Assembly: GCA_025934755.1 (NCBI GenBank)
Contig: JAICWQ010000002.1
Location: forward strand, 1-53,373
Direction of reading: 5' to 3'
Length of the DNA stretch: 53,373 nucleotides
Source of the DNA: Chthoniobacterales bacterium
GTDB taxonomy: Bacteria; Verrucomicrobiota; Verrucomicrobiia; Chthoniobacterales; UBA10450
Within the stretch, counting starts at the first letter, position 1. Each line of letters begins with the position of its first letter. Below are positions 33,990-41,909 of this stretch, piece by piece. The position numbers and the translations under genes are program-made. The notes below the pieces were generated by a model. That model had not been told where the DNA came from and ran no database searches. It was given only the letters and a program-made list of their open reading frames with translations.

Positions 33990-35945
33990 TCAGCTTAGCG
34001 GCAACCAGTTACCGGGCTGAGGAACAGGCTTGCTCCCGTTGAGAGAAAGATAAGTGTATTCCTGAAGCAAACGCTCGTAATCGCCGAGAAGCTTCATCGC
34101 ATCGTTCGGCTTCAAGAAATCGGTTTTGATCGCGACATCGATTTGGGCCTTTAACAGTTGCATCAACTGCACCTTGTCCCATTGCGTCATGGAAAGCACT
34201 TCGCCAATAGTGCTGCCCTGGATCACTTCCTCGATGTACCAGCCGGATTCCTCGTCCGGATCAAGAAACAAGTGCACTTCGGTCACACGGCCGAACAAGT
34301 TGTGAAGGTCTCCCATGATGTCCTGGTAGGCGCCCACCATAAAAACACCGAGATAATAAATTTCACCTGGAATAACTCGATGAAGGGGGAGCGTATCCCG
34401 CACGTCCTGCAAATCGGTGAACTTGGAAACCTTGCCATCGGAGTCGCAAGTGATGTCGACGATCGTGCCGTGACGGTCCGGAGGGGTGGTAAGACGATGG
34501 ATCGGCATGATCGGAAAAAGTTGGCCGAGGGCCCAGTGATCGAGCAACGATTGGAAGACGGAAAAATTGCAAATGTATTGATCAGCCAATGAAGTTTCGA
34601 GCTCTTTGACTTCATCGGGGACGTAACGCAGGCCGCGATGCATGTTGACGATTTGCTGGGCCAACTGCCAGTAAACGGTGTCAATCTTCGCTTTCGATTC
34701 AAGATCGAGCAGACCAAGATTAAAGGTTTCCTGCGATTCCTCCTTGATCTGCCGGATGTCATGCAAGCTTTCAATGCGATTGCCGCGCTTCAATCGCTGC
34801 TTCACGTCAAGAATATCTCCGACGAGCTTGTGATCCTTTTCGCCGGCCTCGATTCGCAACTTCGGGACCGTCTTCTCGATTGAACTGAATGCTTCCATGA
34901 CCAGGACGGAATGGTGCGCGACGACCGCGCGTCCGCCTTCATTCACGATGTGCGGATGGGGAACGCTCTCCGAATCGCACACGTCCATGATATTCCAGAC
35001 GACGTCGTTCGCGTATTCCTGCAGCGAATAATTGGCCGAGCTGTCGAAGTCGCTGCGGGAACCGTCGTAATCGACGCCCAGCCCGCCACCGACATCAAGG
35101 TACCCGATCTCGTGGCCGAGCTTCGCCATCTTCGCGTAATAGCGAGCGGCTTCGCGCACCGCGCGTTTGATCGTGGAAATGTCCGGGACCTGCGAGCCAA
35201 CATGGAAATGGATGAGCTTGAGGGCGTGGGCGAGGCCGGCTGCTTTCAACATTTCACTGGCGGTAACCAAGCCGGTGGTATCGAGACCGAACTTCGCGTT
35301 CTCACCGGCGCTCGGAGACCATTTGCCGGAACCTTTGCTGTGAAGCCGGACCCGAATGCCAATGATCGGCTCAACCCCCACTTCTTTCGAAGCGCGGATC
35401 GTCGCCTCCAACTCTTCGATTTTTTCAACGACGATGACCACGCGTTTGCCCAGCTTTCGGCCAAGCAAAGCGATCCGGATGAAGGCTGGATCCTTATACC
35501 CGTTGCAAATGATCAGGCTCTCCGCGTCCTTGTGCATCGCCAGCGCGGCGACCAATTCGGGTTTGCTGCCCGCTTCCAAACCGAAGTGAAACTGCTGGCC
35601 CGCTTCCACGATCTCCTCGATCACTTCGCGCAATTGATTGACCTTGATCGGGAAAACGCCGCGGTAGGCGCCTTGATAACCGAACTCGGCGATTGCGTTT
35701 TGAAAAGCAAGGTTGACTGACTCGACCCGATGACGAAGCAAGTCCTGGAAGCGAAGGACCAGCGGAAAACTTAATCCGCGGGTCCGGGCTTCATTGACGA
35801 CTTCCAACAGGTTGATGGTGCCGCCATTATCCTGAAGCGGTTTGGCCACAACATTGCCCTCGGAGTTGACCGTGAAATATCCCCCGCCCCACGCATCCAC
35901 ATTGTAAGTCGCGATCGCGGCATCAATGTCCCACTCGTTCTTCAT
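33990..35945 (-). CDS. speA: Biosynthetic arginine decarboxylase
   Basis: At 651 residues this is a full-length SpeA. The start IDAAIATYNVDAWGGGYFTV, the PLP-barrel segment GVFPIKVNQLREVIEEIVEAG with the Schiff-base Lys, LIHFHVGSQVPDIS, DVGGGLGVDYDGSRS and the C-terminal GAYQDIMGDLHNLFGRVTEVH are diagnostic. It makes agmatine from arginine, the first step toward putrescine and spermidine. Agmatinase or agmatine deiminase genes are not in the window. It is divergent from the bifunctional-nuclease gene (149 bp between starts). Confidence 0.97.
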   Translation of the reverse strand: MKNEWDIDAAIATYNVDAWGGGYFTVNSEGNVVAKPLQDNGGTINLLEVVNEARTRGLSFPLVLRFQDLLRHRVESVNLAFQNAIAEFGYQGAYRGVFPIKVNQLREVIEEIVEAGQQFHFGLEAGSKPELVAALAMHKDAESLIICNGYKDPAFIRIALLGRKLGKRVVIVVEKIEELEATIRASKEVGVEPIIGIRVRLHSKGSGKWSPSAGENAKFGLDTTGLVTASEMLKAAGLAHALKLIHFHVGSQVPDISTIKRAVREAARYYAKMAKLGHEIGYLDVGGGLGVDYDGSRSDFDSSANYSLQEYANDVVWNIMDVCDSESVPHPHIVNEGGRAVVAHHSVLVMEAFSSIEKTVPKLRIEAGEKDHKLVGDILDVKQRLKRGNRIESLHDIRQIKEESQETFNLGLLDLESKAKIDTVYWQLAQQIVNMHRGLRYVPDEVKELETSLADQYICNFSVFQSLLDHWALGQLFPIMPIHRLTTPPDRHGTIVDITCDSDGKVSKFTDLQDVRDTLPLHRVIPGEIYYLGVFMVGAYQDIMGDLHNLFGRVTEVHLFLDPDEESGWYIEEVIQGSTIGEVLSMTQWDKVQLMQLLKAQIDVAIKTDFLKPNDAMKLLGDYERLLQEYTYLSLNGSKPVPQPGNWLPLS

Positions 35946-36094
35946 TTTTCTCGCGCGACGAAATTAGAGGTAATGCGCATAATCAATCACCGCGGCCAAC
36001 ATTCAAGCCTGCGTGATAAAAATCTTTGTCCGGCAATGTCGGGCGGATCGGGCTCGCTTGTTTTTCCTCTCCGTGCGGATAACGTTCGCCCGGG

Positions 36095-36568
36095 ATGAAC
36101 AAAACGGTGATCGAGGTGCAGGTGCGCGCGGTCTTGCCGACGAGCGGCGGCTGCGCGGTTTTTATCGGGAACAACGACAAGGTCTTCATCATCTACGTCG
36201 ATCAGACTGTGGGCAGCGCGATCACCATGTTCATGCGCGATATCACCAAGGAACGGCCGCTCACCCACGATTTAATGGCGCACCTCATGACGGCGCTCGG
36301 AGCGAAAGTCGAGCGTGTGATCATTAATGATCTCAAAAACGCGACCTACTACGCGCGCGCGATCATTCGGGCCGAGAACGAGTTGCAGCAGAAAAAAATC
36401 GTCGAGCTGGATGCGCGGCCAAGCGATTGCATCGCCTTGGCCACACAGCAAAAGGCCCCGATCTACGTCAGCCAGGAAGTTTGGGACGAAGTCGACGACA
36501 TGAGCGATGTCCTCCGGAAAATGGAGGAAGAAGGCCTGAAGCCGGATCCGGAAACGGAAGAGGAGTAA
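36095..36568 (+). CDS. Bifunctional nuclease family protein (DUF151)
   Basis: This 157-residue protein carries the BFN/DUF151 domain (about 5-130): RPLTHDLMAHLMTALGAKVERVIINDL, TYYARAIIRAENE and the signature LDARPSDCIALATQQKAPIYVSQEV. The C-terminus is acidic (DDMSDVLRKMEEEGLKPDPETEEE). Members from plants and Thermotoga have been described as nucleases with DNase and RNase activity; the cellular role in bacteria is unclear. It is followed by the TTGAAGGG array. Confidence 0.9.
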   Translation: MNKTVIEVQVRAVLPTSGGCAVFIGNNDKVFIIYVDQTVGSAITMFMRDITKERPLTHDLMAHLMTALGAKVERVIINDLKNATYYARAIIRAENELQQKKIVELDARPSDCIALATQQKAPIYVSQEVWDEVDDMSDVLRKMEEEGLKPDPETEEE

Positions 36569-36574
36569 ATTGCG

Positions 36575-36630
36575 TTGAAGGGTTGAAGGGTTGAAGGGTT
36601 GAAGGGTTGAAGGGTTGAAGGGTTGAAGGG
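36575..36630 (+). repeat. TTGAAGGG simple repeat, seven perfect copies
   Basis: The octamer TTGAAGGG is repeated seven times without error and then decays to TTGGAAGC. It starts 7 bp after the stop codon of the BFN gene. Perfect arrays like this are prone to slippage and copy-number change. Confidence 0.95.
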
Positions 36631-36686
36631 TTGGAAGCGAGACAGAGATTCCGATTTAACGGTTTAGCGGATCTCGCTTCAACGAA

Positions 36687-37022
36687 TCAGAAGTTCAACT
36701 TAACGCTGCCTTCGTGCTGCTCATTCGGACAGGGAGCATTCAACGGCACGTCGGTTTGGGCTTTGCTCGGCTGCACCAGGTTGTTATCGGCCAGATATTT
36801 TTCGACTTCCTCGCCACTGACGTCTGCCAGCATATGGCCGTTGATTTCGACGCAGGGAGAAAGCGGTTGACCGCTCTTGGTTTCCATTTCCCACCGAAAA
36901 GCGGGGTTCTGAATGATGTCCTTCTCGGTGTAGGGCAAATTATATTTGGTCAGGACGGCGCGAACTCCGGCGCTCCAGCCGCAATAAGTTTTTAAATAAG
37001 CGGTGATTTGGGGCGTATCCAT
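36687..37022 (-). CDS. Monothiol glutaredoxin-like protein
   Basis: This 111-residue protein has a glutaredoxin fold: ITAYLKTYCGWSAGVRAVL with active site CGWS (single reactive Cys), then LPYTEKDIIQNPAFRWEM, and SPCVEINGHMLADVSGEEVEKYL, where the usual TVP cis-Pro is replaced by SPC. The tail has one further Cys (APCPNEQ). Monothiol proteins of this kind reduce glutathione mixed disulfides or carry iron-sulfur clusters. ATG 37022 is chosen because MDTPQITAY directly begins the fold; an upstream extension to 37073 is possible. Confidence 0.8.
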   Translation of the reverse strand: MDTPQITAYLKTYCGWSAGVRAVLTKYNLPYTEKDIIQNPAFRWEMETKSGQPLSPCVEINGHMLADVSGEEVEKYLADNNLVQPSKAQTDVPLNAPCPNEQHEGSVKLNF

Positions 37023-37132
37023 TTCACGAAGGATAACACATCCGGGCGGAATTTCAGCGGCCGAAACCGGCAAAAGCGATCTTTCTTCGAATTAGAGATC
37101 GACAAACAAGCCGCGATTTCTTTAAAAGCCCT

Positions 37133-37180
37133 GCCGGGAGCTCCATTTCCCTGAGGCCGTGTTTTGACGGAGCTCCCGGC
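37133..37180 (-). terminator. Terminator-like stem-loop after the sigma factor at 37190
   Basis: GCCGGGAGCTCC (37133-37144) and GGAGCTCCCGGC (37169-37180) are perfect 12-bp arms with a 24-base loop. It begins 9 bp after the sigma gene stop on the minus strand and is followed by AGGGCTTTTAAAG. The U tract is short, so efficiency is uncertain. Confidence 0.7.
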
Positions 37181-37189
37181 GCCCTGAAA

Positions 37190-37792
37190 CTAAATCTTAT
37201 GCCGCAACGGCTTGAGTGACTGGGTCAACTTCTGCAAACCAAGTTCGAGCCGGGTCTTGACCGTCCCCAGCGGGGCGCGGGTGACGGCGGCGATCTCGCG
37301 ATGGCTCATTCCGGCAAAAAATGCCAGTTCGAGAGCCTCGCGCTGGTGATGCGGCAACACATTCAACCGCCGATGGAGAAATTGCCGCAAGTCGGAGCGA
37401 GAGATCTCATTGTTCGACGAATGGCTATCTACCCGGGCCGGCGGTTCGTTGACGTGTTCCTGATAGCGGTCTTTGGCCCGGCAATAGGCCTGTTTCCGAC
37501 GAAGTCGATCAATCGCACGGCGTCGAGCCAAAGTTACGACCCAACCCAGCAGCTTGCCTGCTTTTGGCGAATAATGATCGGCCTCGTGCCAAATCTGCAA
37601 CAAGATGTCCTGCAACACGTCGTCGGCGTCGCCTTCTTCGTGAACGACATTTCCAATCACTGATTTCAATCGTCCCCCATGACGCGAATAAAATTCCGTC
37701 AACGCTTCCGGATGGTGCGCAGTGATGGCTTCCATGAGTGCTTCATCGGAAAGCGCCGAGCCTGTCGTGTATTGCAAAGTTGGATTTAACAT
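37190..37792 (-). CDS. ECF-type sigma factor
   Basis: From ATG 37792 the protein has 200 residues. Region 2 includes DADDVLQDILLQIWHEADHYSPKAGKLLGWVVTLARRRAID; region 4 includes LPHHQREALELAFFAGM and the helix-turn-helix SHREIAAVTRAPLGTVKTRL. This resembles SigK/ECF19-like factors. The frame stays open upstream to 37915 and would add a short CPDCG-containing segment, but no better start was seen there. No anti-sigma gene follows: the next feature is a terminator, so regulation must differ from the operon at 1068. Confidence 0.9.
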   Translation of the reverse strand: MLNPTLQYTTGSALSDEALMEAITAHHPEALTEFYSRHGGRLKSVIGNVVHEEGDADDVLQDILLQIWHEADHYSPKAGKLLGWVVTLARRRAIDRLRRKQAYCRAKDRYQEHVNEPPARVDSHSSNNEISRSDLRQFLHRRLNVLPHHQREALELAFFAGMSHREIAAVTRAPLGTVKTRLELGLQKLTQSLKPLRHKI

Positions 37793-38017
37793 AAGTTCTT
37801 CTCTAACGAGTTTCTTTCCGGCTGTGTCTTCATGTTCATTTTCACAACTCACCAACCATGAGGAGTTAAGGCCCAGTCCGCAATCGGGACAGATACCGGT
37901 TGAACGATAGGTCAAACCCTTAGACCAGTAGGACTTGGCGATGGCGCCCAGTTAGGCAAGAACAACACCGATACCTTGAGAAAGACTCGGGACAGCACTC
38001 CAATCCAGGGCCAACTT

Positions 38018-38392
38018 TTAGGCGGCCCGCCGAAAATGAACGGTCAACTTTCGTAATCGGTCCGTAAATTTTACGCGGGGTTGAATCACTTTTTTCCCGG
38101 GCGCTGATTTTTTCTCATCCGTCATCGACACCCTCGCCAGGGCGAGATCAGTTGGAATCACCCAATCCATTGGGATCGCGTGACACCGCTCGGTCGGGCA
38201 AATTACTCGCAGCGGTCCAGTCCCGCGCGTTCCGCCAACGACCAGGATGTCGTGTCCATCTATAATCTGTCCACAAGCCAGGCAGTACCGCTTTTCATCG
38301 AGCGATTGCCATTTCCGATAACGATCCAAGCGTTGCAGAATCTCGAATTTTTCAGCATCGGACAGCTCAATGGGAGACAGGAGGAATGACAT
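38018..38392 (-). CDS. Small zinc-ribbon-like protein
   Basis: This 124-residue protein has an N-terminal helical part (LSDAEKFEILQRLDRYRKWQ). A putative zinc site follows: YCLACGQIIDGHDILVVGG, then VICPTERCHAIPMDWVIP, that is CxxC plus CxxxxC. The C-terminus is Lys/Arg-rich. It is not a family I recognise. A regulatory or nucleic-acid-binding role is possible but not shown. It begins back to back with a weak plus-strand signal at 38391. Confidence 0.6.
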   Translation of the reverse strand: MSFLLSPIELSDAEKFEILQRLDRYRKWQSLDEKRYCLACGQIIDGHDILVVGGTRGTGPLRVICPTERCHAIPMDWVIPTDLALARVSMTDEKKSAPGKKVIQPRVKFTDRLRKLTVHFRRAA

Positions 38393-38538
38393 GCCGCGGA
38401 TGATGAGCGGTCACGGTTCCGGCGGCAATCAGATGGGCGGTAGATCGAATCGTAGGTGAAAATCTGATGCTCTAGTAGTCAATTTCGGGAAACCCAGGCA
38501 CATCCAACAGGGTTAAGCGGGGCGTTCTGAGGGGTGGG

Positions 38539-38853
38539 ATGAAAACGATCAGCGGATACGGGCGAAAAGGGCACCTTTTGAACAATCCAACATCGGCCGC
38601 GATGGAGCGGATGGAACTTTACTGTGCCGCTCACCCCGGGAGTCCGTCGGCCGCGCGGCGCCCGCAGTTACTCTATCGCGGACAGCTGTGGATCACCCTA
38701 CTCGGTCCGACCGTTGACGAAGGCATCGTCGGAATCGGTCAAACTGTTGAAGCCGCACTTCGCGCGTTTGATGCCCAGTATCTTGCCGGGCTGCGTCCGC
38801 CAACGGAAAAGTTTCGACGAGCCAGCTACAATTCAACGCCCCGCGCCGCCTAA
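38539..38853 (+). CDS. Hypothetical small protein
   Basis: This is a 104-residue frame with AGGGGTGGG directly before the ATG. Segments such as LYRGQLWITLLGPTVDEGIVGIGQTVEAALRAFDAQYL look like a folded alpha/beta domain. No family was recognised. Codon use is like that of neighbouring genes, so it is probably real. It ends 11 bp from the convergent outer-membrane protein gene. Confidence 0.55.
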   Translation: MKTISGYGRKGHLLNNPTSAAMERMELYCAAHPGSPSAARRPQLLYRGQLWITLLGPTVDEGIVGIGQTVEAALRAFDAQYLAGLRPPTEKFRRASYNSTPRAA

Positions 38854-38864
38854 ACGGGCGCAGG

Positions 38865-40196
38865 TCAGAATTTAATCGAGGTCCGAACGCCGTATTCGTT
38901 GCTGTTAAATCCGACTGTCGACCGCGACCCGGAATTTTGCCGCCGCAAATAATATCCGCCCAGCGACCAAAACCGTGTCAGCAACAAGTCGATCGACGGC
39001 TGAACGTAAAAATAATCATCGCTCAGGGTCGGAAACGGTATTGTTGATTCGATGGTGTTGAAGTAATCGACGTGCTCGTAACCGCCAAGAACAATAAAAT
39101 ACAGCTGGCGGGAAAGCCTTTCGCGAACGGTCATGCTCAGGTTGTTATCGACATAGTCCTGTGCGTTCTGGGCCGCTGAATTCAGGATCTGGCGGGTCGC
39201 TCCGAAAATGATTCGCGTGCTGTCGACGGGAAGCCAGGACGCAGAAACTGAGAACACCGGCGTGGTATAGGAGTCACGCGCGATAATTTGCGAGCTACTT
39301 TCAAATCTTCGGAACTCCGCGCCCGCAATCACATCGAGACTGAATCGATCGCTCGGTTGGAACCGCAAATGTCCGTTGGTTTGGACCATCGATTGATTGG
39401 GCGTTGGAAAATCCACCGTGTCGTAACCGCCTTCGACGCCGACCCCAAGAACAAGCAAACGCGAGAAACCGTGATTCAAATAAAAATCGACCCCGTAGAG
39501 CTCGGAACTGATTAGTGGCGCCAGGTACTCGGTTCGGTTCATTTTTAGTTCCGAAAACAGAAAATCGGTGGGGGTCATGTTGTAGTTGGCCGCCAAACGC
39601 GTGTTATAAATATCCAGATTCGTCCGCCCGTTAATCGTCCCGAGCCCCGAACGCTCTTCACTTGTCGCCGCCAGCACGATGTTGTTCAGAATCGATACCT
39701 CCTGGGTTAGGCGAAGAATCAGATTACCGGATTTAATTCCGCCGATAACGCGGACCGCGTGCTGGTCCGAGTCGAACTCGGGGTGATCATCGTATCGAAA
39801 CAGGCTTGGCGCATAAATCGCTGCCAGAAATGTTTCGGTTTTTGCAAGGTCTCCGATTCCAACCATCAGGCTTGGTTGAATCTGGAGATAATGGTCGTGC
39901 AACTGGTTGGTGTGGGTAAAGGCAATGTTGTCGTCATAGGCCCCGCGAAGGTTGAGATGGACGGCGAATTCCACCGGTCCGGTGTTTTTCCCGAGCGCCT
40001 GGGTGATCAACCCGTTGCCCGTAAAATCCTGATCCGCGGGCAGCGGAACAAACGTCGGGGAAAGCGCGGTCACGATTTCCACCACCGGCCCATCAGCCGG
40101 CGCGCCCGCACCTCGCGCGCTCAATGCAGCGATGGCGCCCGCCACAACACAGGGCACAACCAGGGACCGCCTTCTTAATAAGATACGCCGAGCCAT
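38865..40196 (-). CDS. Outer-membrane beta-barrel protein
   Basis: From ATG 40196 the product has 443 residues. An Arg-rich signal peptide (MARRILLRRRSLVVPCVVAG... to ALSARGAGA) is followed by alternating amphipathic strands. It ends in aromatic Phe (GVRTSIKF), as in Bam-inserted barrels. Strands such as FAVHLNLRGAYDDNIAF, LILRLTQEVSILNNIVL and RLSRQLYFIVLGGYEHVDYF are typical. The type resembles proteobacterial and verrucomicrobial outer_membrane_beta-barrel_2 proteins often near exopolysaccharide genes. The upstream frame to 40427 overlaps the LysR gene end and is not needed. Confidence 0.82.
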   Translation of the reverse strand: MARRILLRRRSLVVPCVVAGAIAALSARGAGAPADGPVVEIVTALSPTFVPLPADQDFTGNGLITQALGKNTGPVEFAVHLNLRGAYDDNIAFTHTNQLHDHYLQIQPSLMVGIGDLAKTETFLAAIYAPSLFRYDDHPEFDSDQHAVRVIGGIKSGNLILRLTQEVSILNNIVLAATSEERSGLGTINGRTNLDIYNTRLAANYNMTPTDFLFSELKMNRTEYLAPLISSELYGVDFYLNHGFSRLLVLGVGVEGGYDTVDFPTPNQSMVQTNGHLRFQPSDRFSLDVIAGAEFRRFESSSQIIARDSYTTPVFSVSASWLPVDSTRIIFGATRQILNSAAQNAQDYVDNNLSMTVRERLSRQLYFIVLGGYEHVDYFNTIESTIPFPTLSDDYFYVQPSIDLLLTRFWSLGGYYLRRQNSGSRSTVGFNSNEYGVRTSIKF

Positions 40197-40423
40197 TTGG
40201 AACCCCTGAAAGCGGCGCAGCCTGACAAGTAACCGTGCAACGGTCAATTCCAAACCGGGTTCTTCTTTCCGGATTTGCCTCACAATAAACCAAACGGGCG
40301 GGCCATAGCCGGATCGGCTTTTCCCCGCCCGTTTCCCTGTTCGCCCCGTTTGACTAGCTATTTTGAAATCATGCAGCTCGATCCACTTGGGTGTGCGCCG
40401 AAACGCGCACAGCGCACCAGGAT

Positions 40424-41317
40424 TCAACGCATACTTCGACCAACTTGCTCAACGATGTGCACGTACGCTTGCAGAGCAGCCGATGGATTGGCACTTCTCC
40501 ATGCGACACATCCTTCCGTCGCCACGGTGGGATGGAGTGGCCGGAACACGACATTCTCGTGCTCGAGTTTTTTTAATTGCTCCGGCACGAGGGCAACACC
40601 CAATCCTGCGGCTACGGCGTGAATCATTGTTCGTTCAAGGTCGACATCCTGCAACACCCTGGGTGTAAAAGCGACCCGTCGGCACGTCTTAGTCAACCAA
40701 TCGCGATAGCCGGGATAACTTGCTTCGGACATTCCGATAAAAAACCCGGACGCAAGAGCTTTGAGCTCGACCGTCGCTTTGCCCGCAAGCGGATTGCCTT
40801 TCGGCAGAGCGGCGACGGTTTTGTAGGAAACAACGGCTCGGAATTCCAGTCCCCGCCGGGCAATTGGCTCATGCAATCCAACGAAACCAAGATCCAGTTT
40901 GCCATCTTCGAGCGCCCGAAACTGCTCACCGCACGACAGGTCGAAAAGATTAACCGAAACAGTGGGAAAGGATTGATGGAAGGAAGCGAGAGTCTTCGGC
41001 AGAAGATCGTAAAAGAGATTGCTTACGTATCCAACATTGAGCGCACGAGTCTCGCCGCAGCTCAATCGCCGGACCGACTCTACCGTTTCGGCTGCGAGAG
41101 CAAGAACGCGTTTGGCGTCGACGAGAAACGAGCGGCCTTCATCCGTCAGGGTGACGTGTCGCTTTGTGCGATTGAGAAGCCGGACACCAAGCTCGTGTTC
41201 GAGATCCTTAATCTGCCTGGAAAGCGAAGGCTGCGCCGTATGCAGCTTTTCGGCGGCCCTGGTGAAGCTGAGCGCTTCGGCGACGCCGACGAAATAGCGC
41301 AAATGACGAAGCTCCAT
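40424..41317 (-). CDS. LysR-family transcriptional regulator
   Basis: This 297-residue protein has an N-terminal winged helix (MELRHLRYFVGVAEALSFTRAAEKLHTAQPSLSRQIKDLE compressed over residues 1-40; continues GVRLLNRTKRHVTLTDEG). A LysR substrate-binding domain (about 90-297) contains LDLGFVGLHEPIARRGLEF and FTPRVLQDVDLERTMIHAVAAGLGVALVP. It is divergent from the OsmC-PAS-kinase operon, so that operon is its probable target. The effector is unknown. Confidence 0.93.
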   Translation of the reverse strand: MELRHLRYFVGVAEALSFTRAAEKLHTAQPSLSRQIKDLEHELGVRLLNRTKRHVTLTDEGRSFLVDAKRVLALAAETVESVRRLSCGETRALNVGYVSNLFYDLLPKTLASFHQSFPTVSVNLFDLSCGEQFRALEDGKLDLGFVGLHEPIARRGLEFRAVVSYKTVAALPKGNPLAGKATVELKALASGFFIGMSEASYPGYRDWLTKTCRRVAFTPRVLQDVDLERTMIHAVAAGLGVALVPEQLKKLEHENVVFRPLHPTVATEGCVAWRSANPSAALQAYVHIVEQVGRSMR

Positions 41318-41483
41318 GAGACACAAGAATTCTATCGAAACCGATTCGCGATGGTAATGCCAAAAAGATATCGCGGATCAGGAAGACCGCTCGGCCACAC
41401 GGCCAATCATACCTTACAAGTATTATGCTCTGCCGACAAGATATTGGCCGAAACAACGGAAGGCATTGACCGTTGTGTCAACG

Positions 41484-41909
41484 ATGAATCGAAACGCCTC
41501 CGCTGTTTGGAAAGGAACTCTTCACGAGGGTGAAGGGACTTTAACGACCGAAAGCGGCGTGCTCTCCAAAACACAGTACTCCTACCGGACCCGTTTCACC
41601 GAAGGCATCGGAACCAATCCGGATGAGCTCATCGCCGCATCGCTGGGTGGATGTTTCTCAATGGCACTTTCCAATGAGCTCGGTATCTGCGGTCTTCACC
41701 CCAAGAGTATCGAAACAACCGCCACCGCGACTCTCGAGGATCTGACCGCGGGCTGGACCCTCACCCACATGCAACTCGAGGTCCACGCAAGCGTTCCCGA
41801 CGCCTCGCAAGCGCGTTTCATGGAGGCGGCACTGGCCGCAAAAGCAAACTGTCCCATCTCCCGTCTCCTCAAAACAACTATCTCAATGACCGCGAGGCTT
41901 GACCGATGA
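41484..41909 (+). CDS. OsmC-family peroxiredoxin
   Basis: At about 141 residues from ATG 41484 (a TTG at 41466 is an alternative with GGAAGG before it), this is an OsmC protein: ASAVWKGTLHEGEGTLTTESGVL, TNPDELIAASLGGCFSMALSNEL with the first reactive Cys, and ALAAKANCPISRLLKTTISM with the second. It reduces organic hydroperoxides in the cytoplasm. Its stop overlaps the ATG of a PAS histidine kinase (ATGA), and a LysR regulator is divergent, which suggests oxidative control of the group. Confidence 0.93.
   Translation: MNRNASAVWKGTLHEGEGTLTTESGVLSKTQYSYRTRFTEGIGTNPDELIAASLGGCFSMALSNELGICGLHPKSIETTATATLEDLTAGWTLTHMQLEVHASVPDASQARFMEAALAAKANCPISRLLKTTISMTARLDR

Noticed and set aside
36575-36630. 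Tandem array as CRISPR
   Set aside because: The 8-base units are contiguous with no spacers; it is a simple repeat.
38391-38459. 22-codon Gly/Arg-rich plus-strand frame with AGGAGG upstream
   Set aside because: The AGGAGG is the complement of Leu/Ser codons of the gene on the other strand; the frame is very short and its start coincides with that gene's start.
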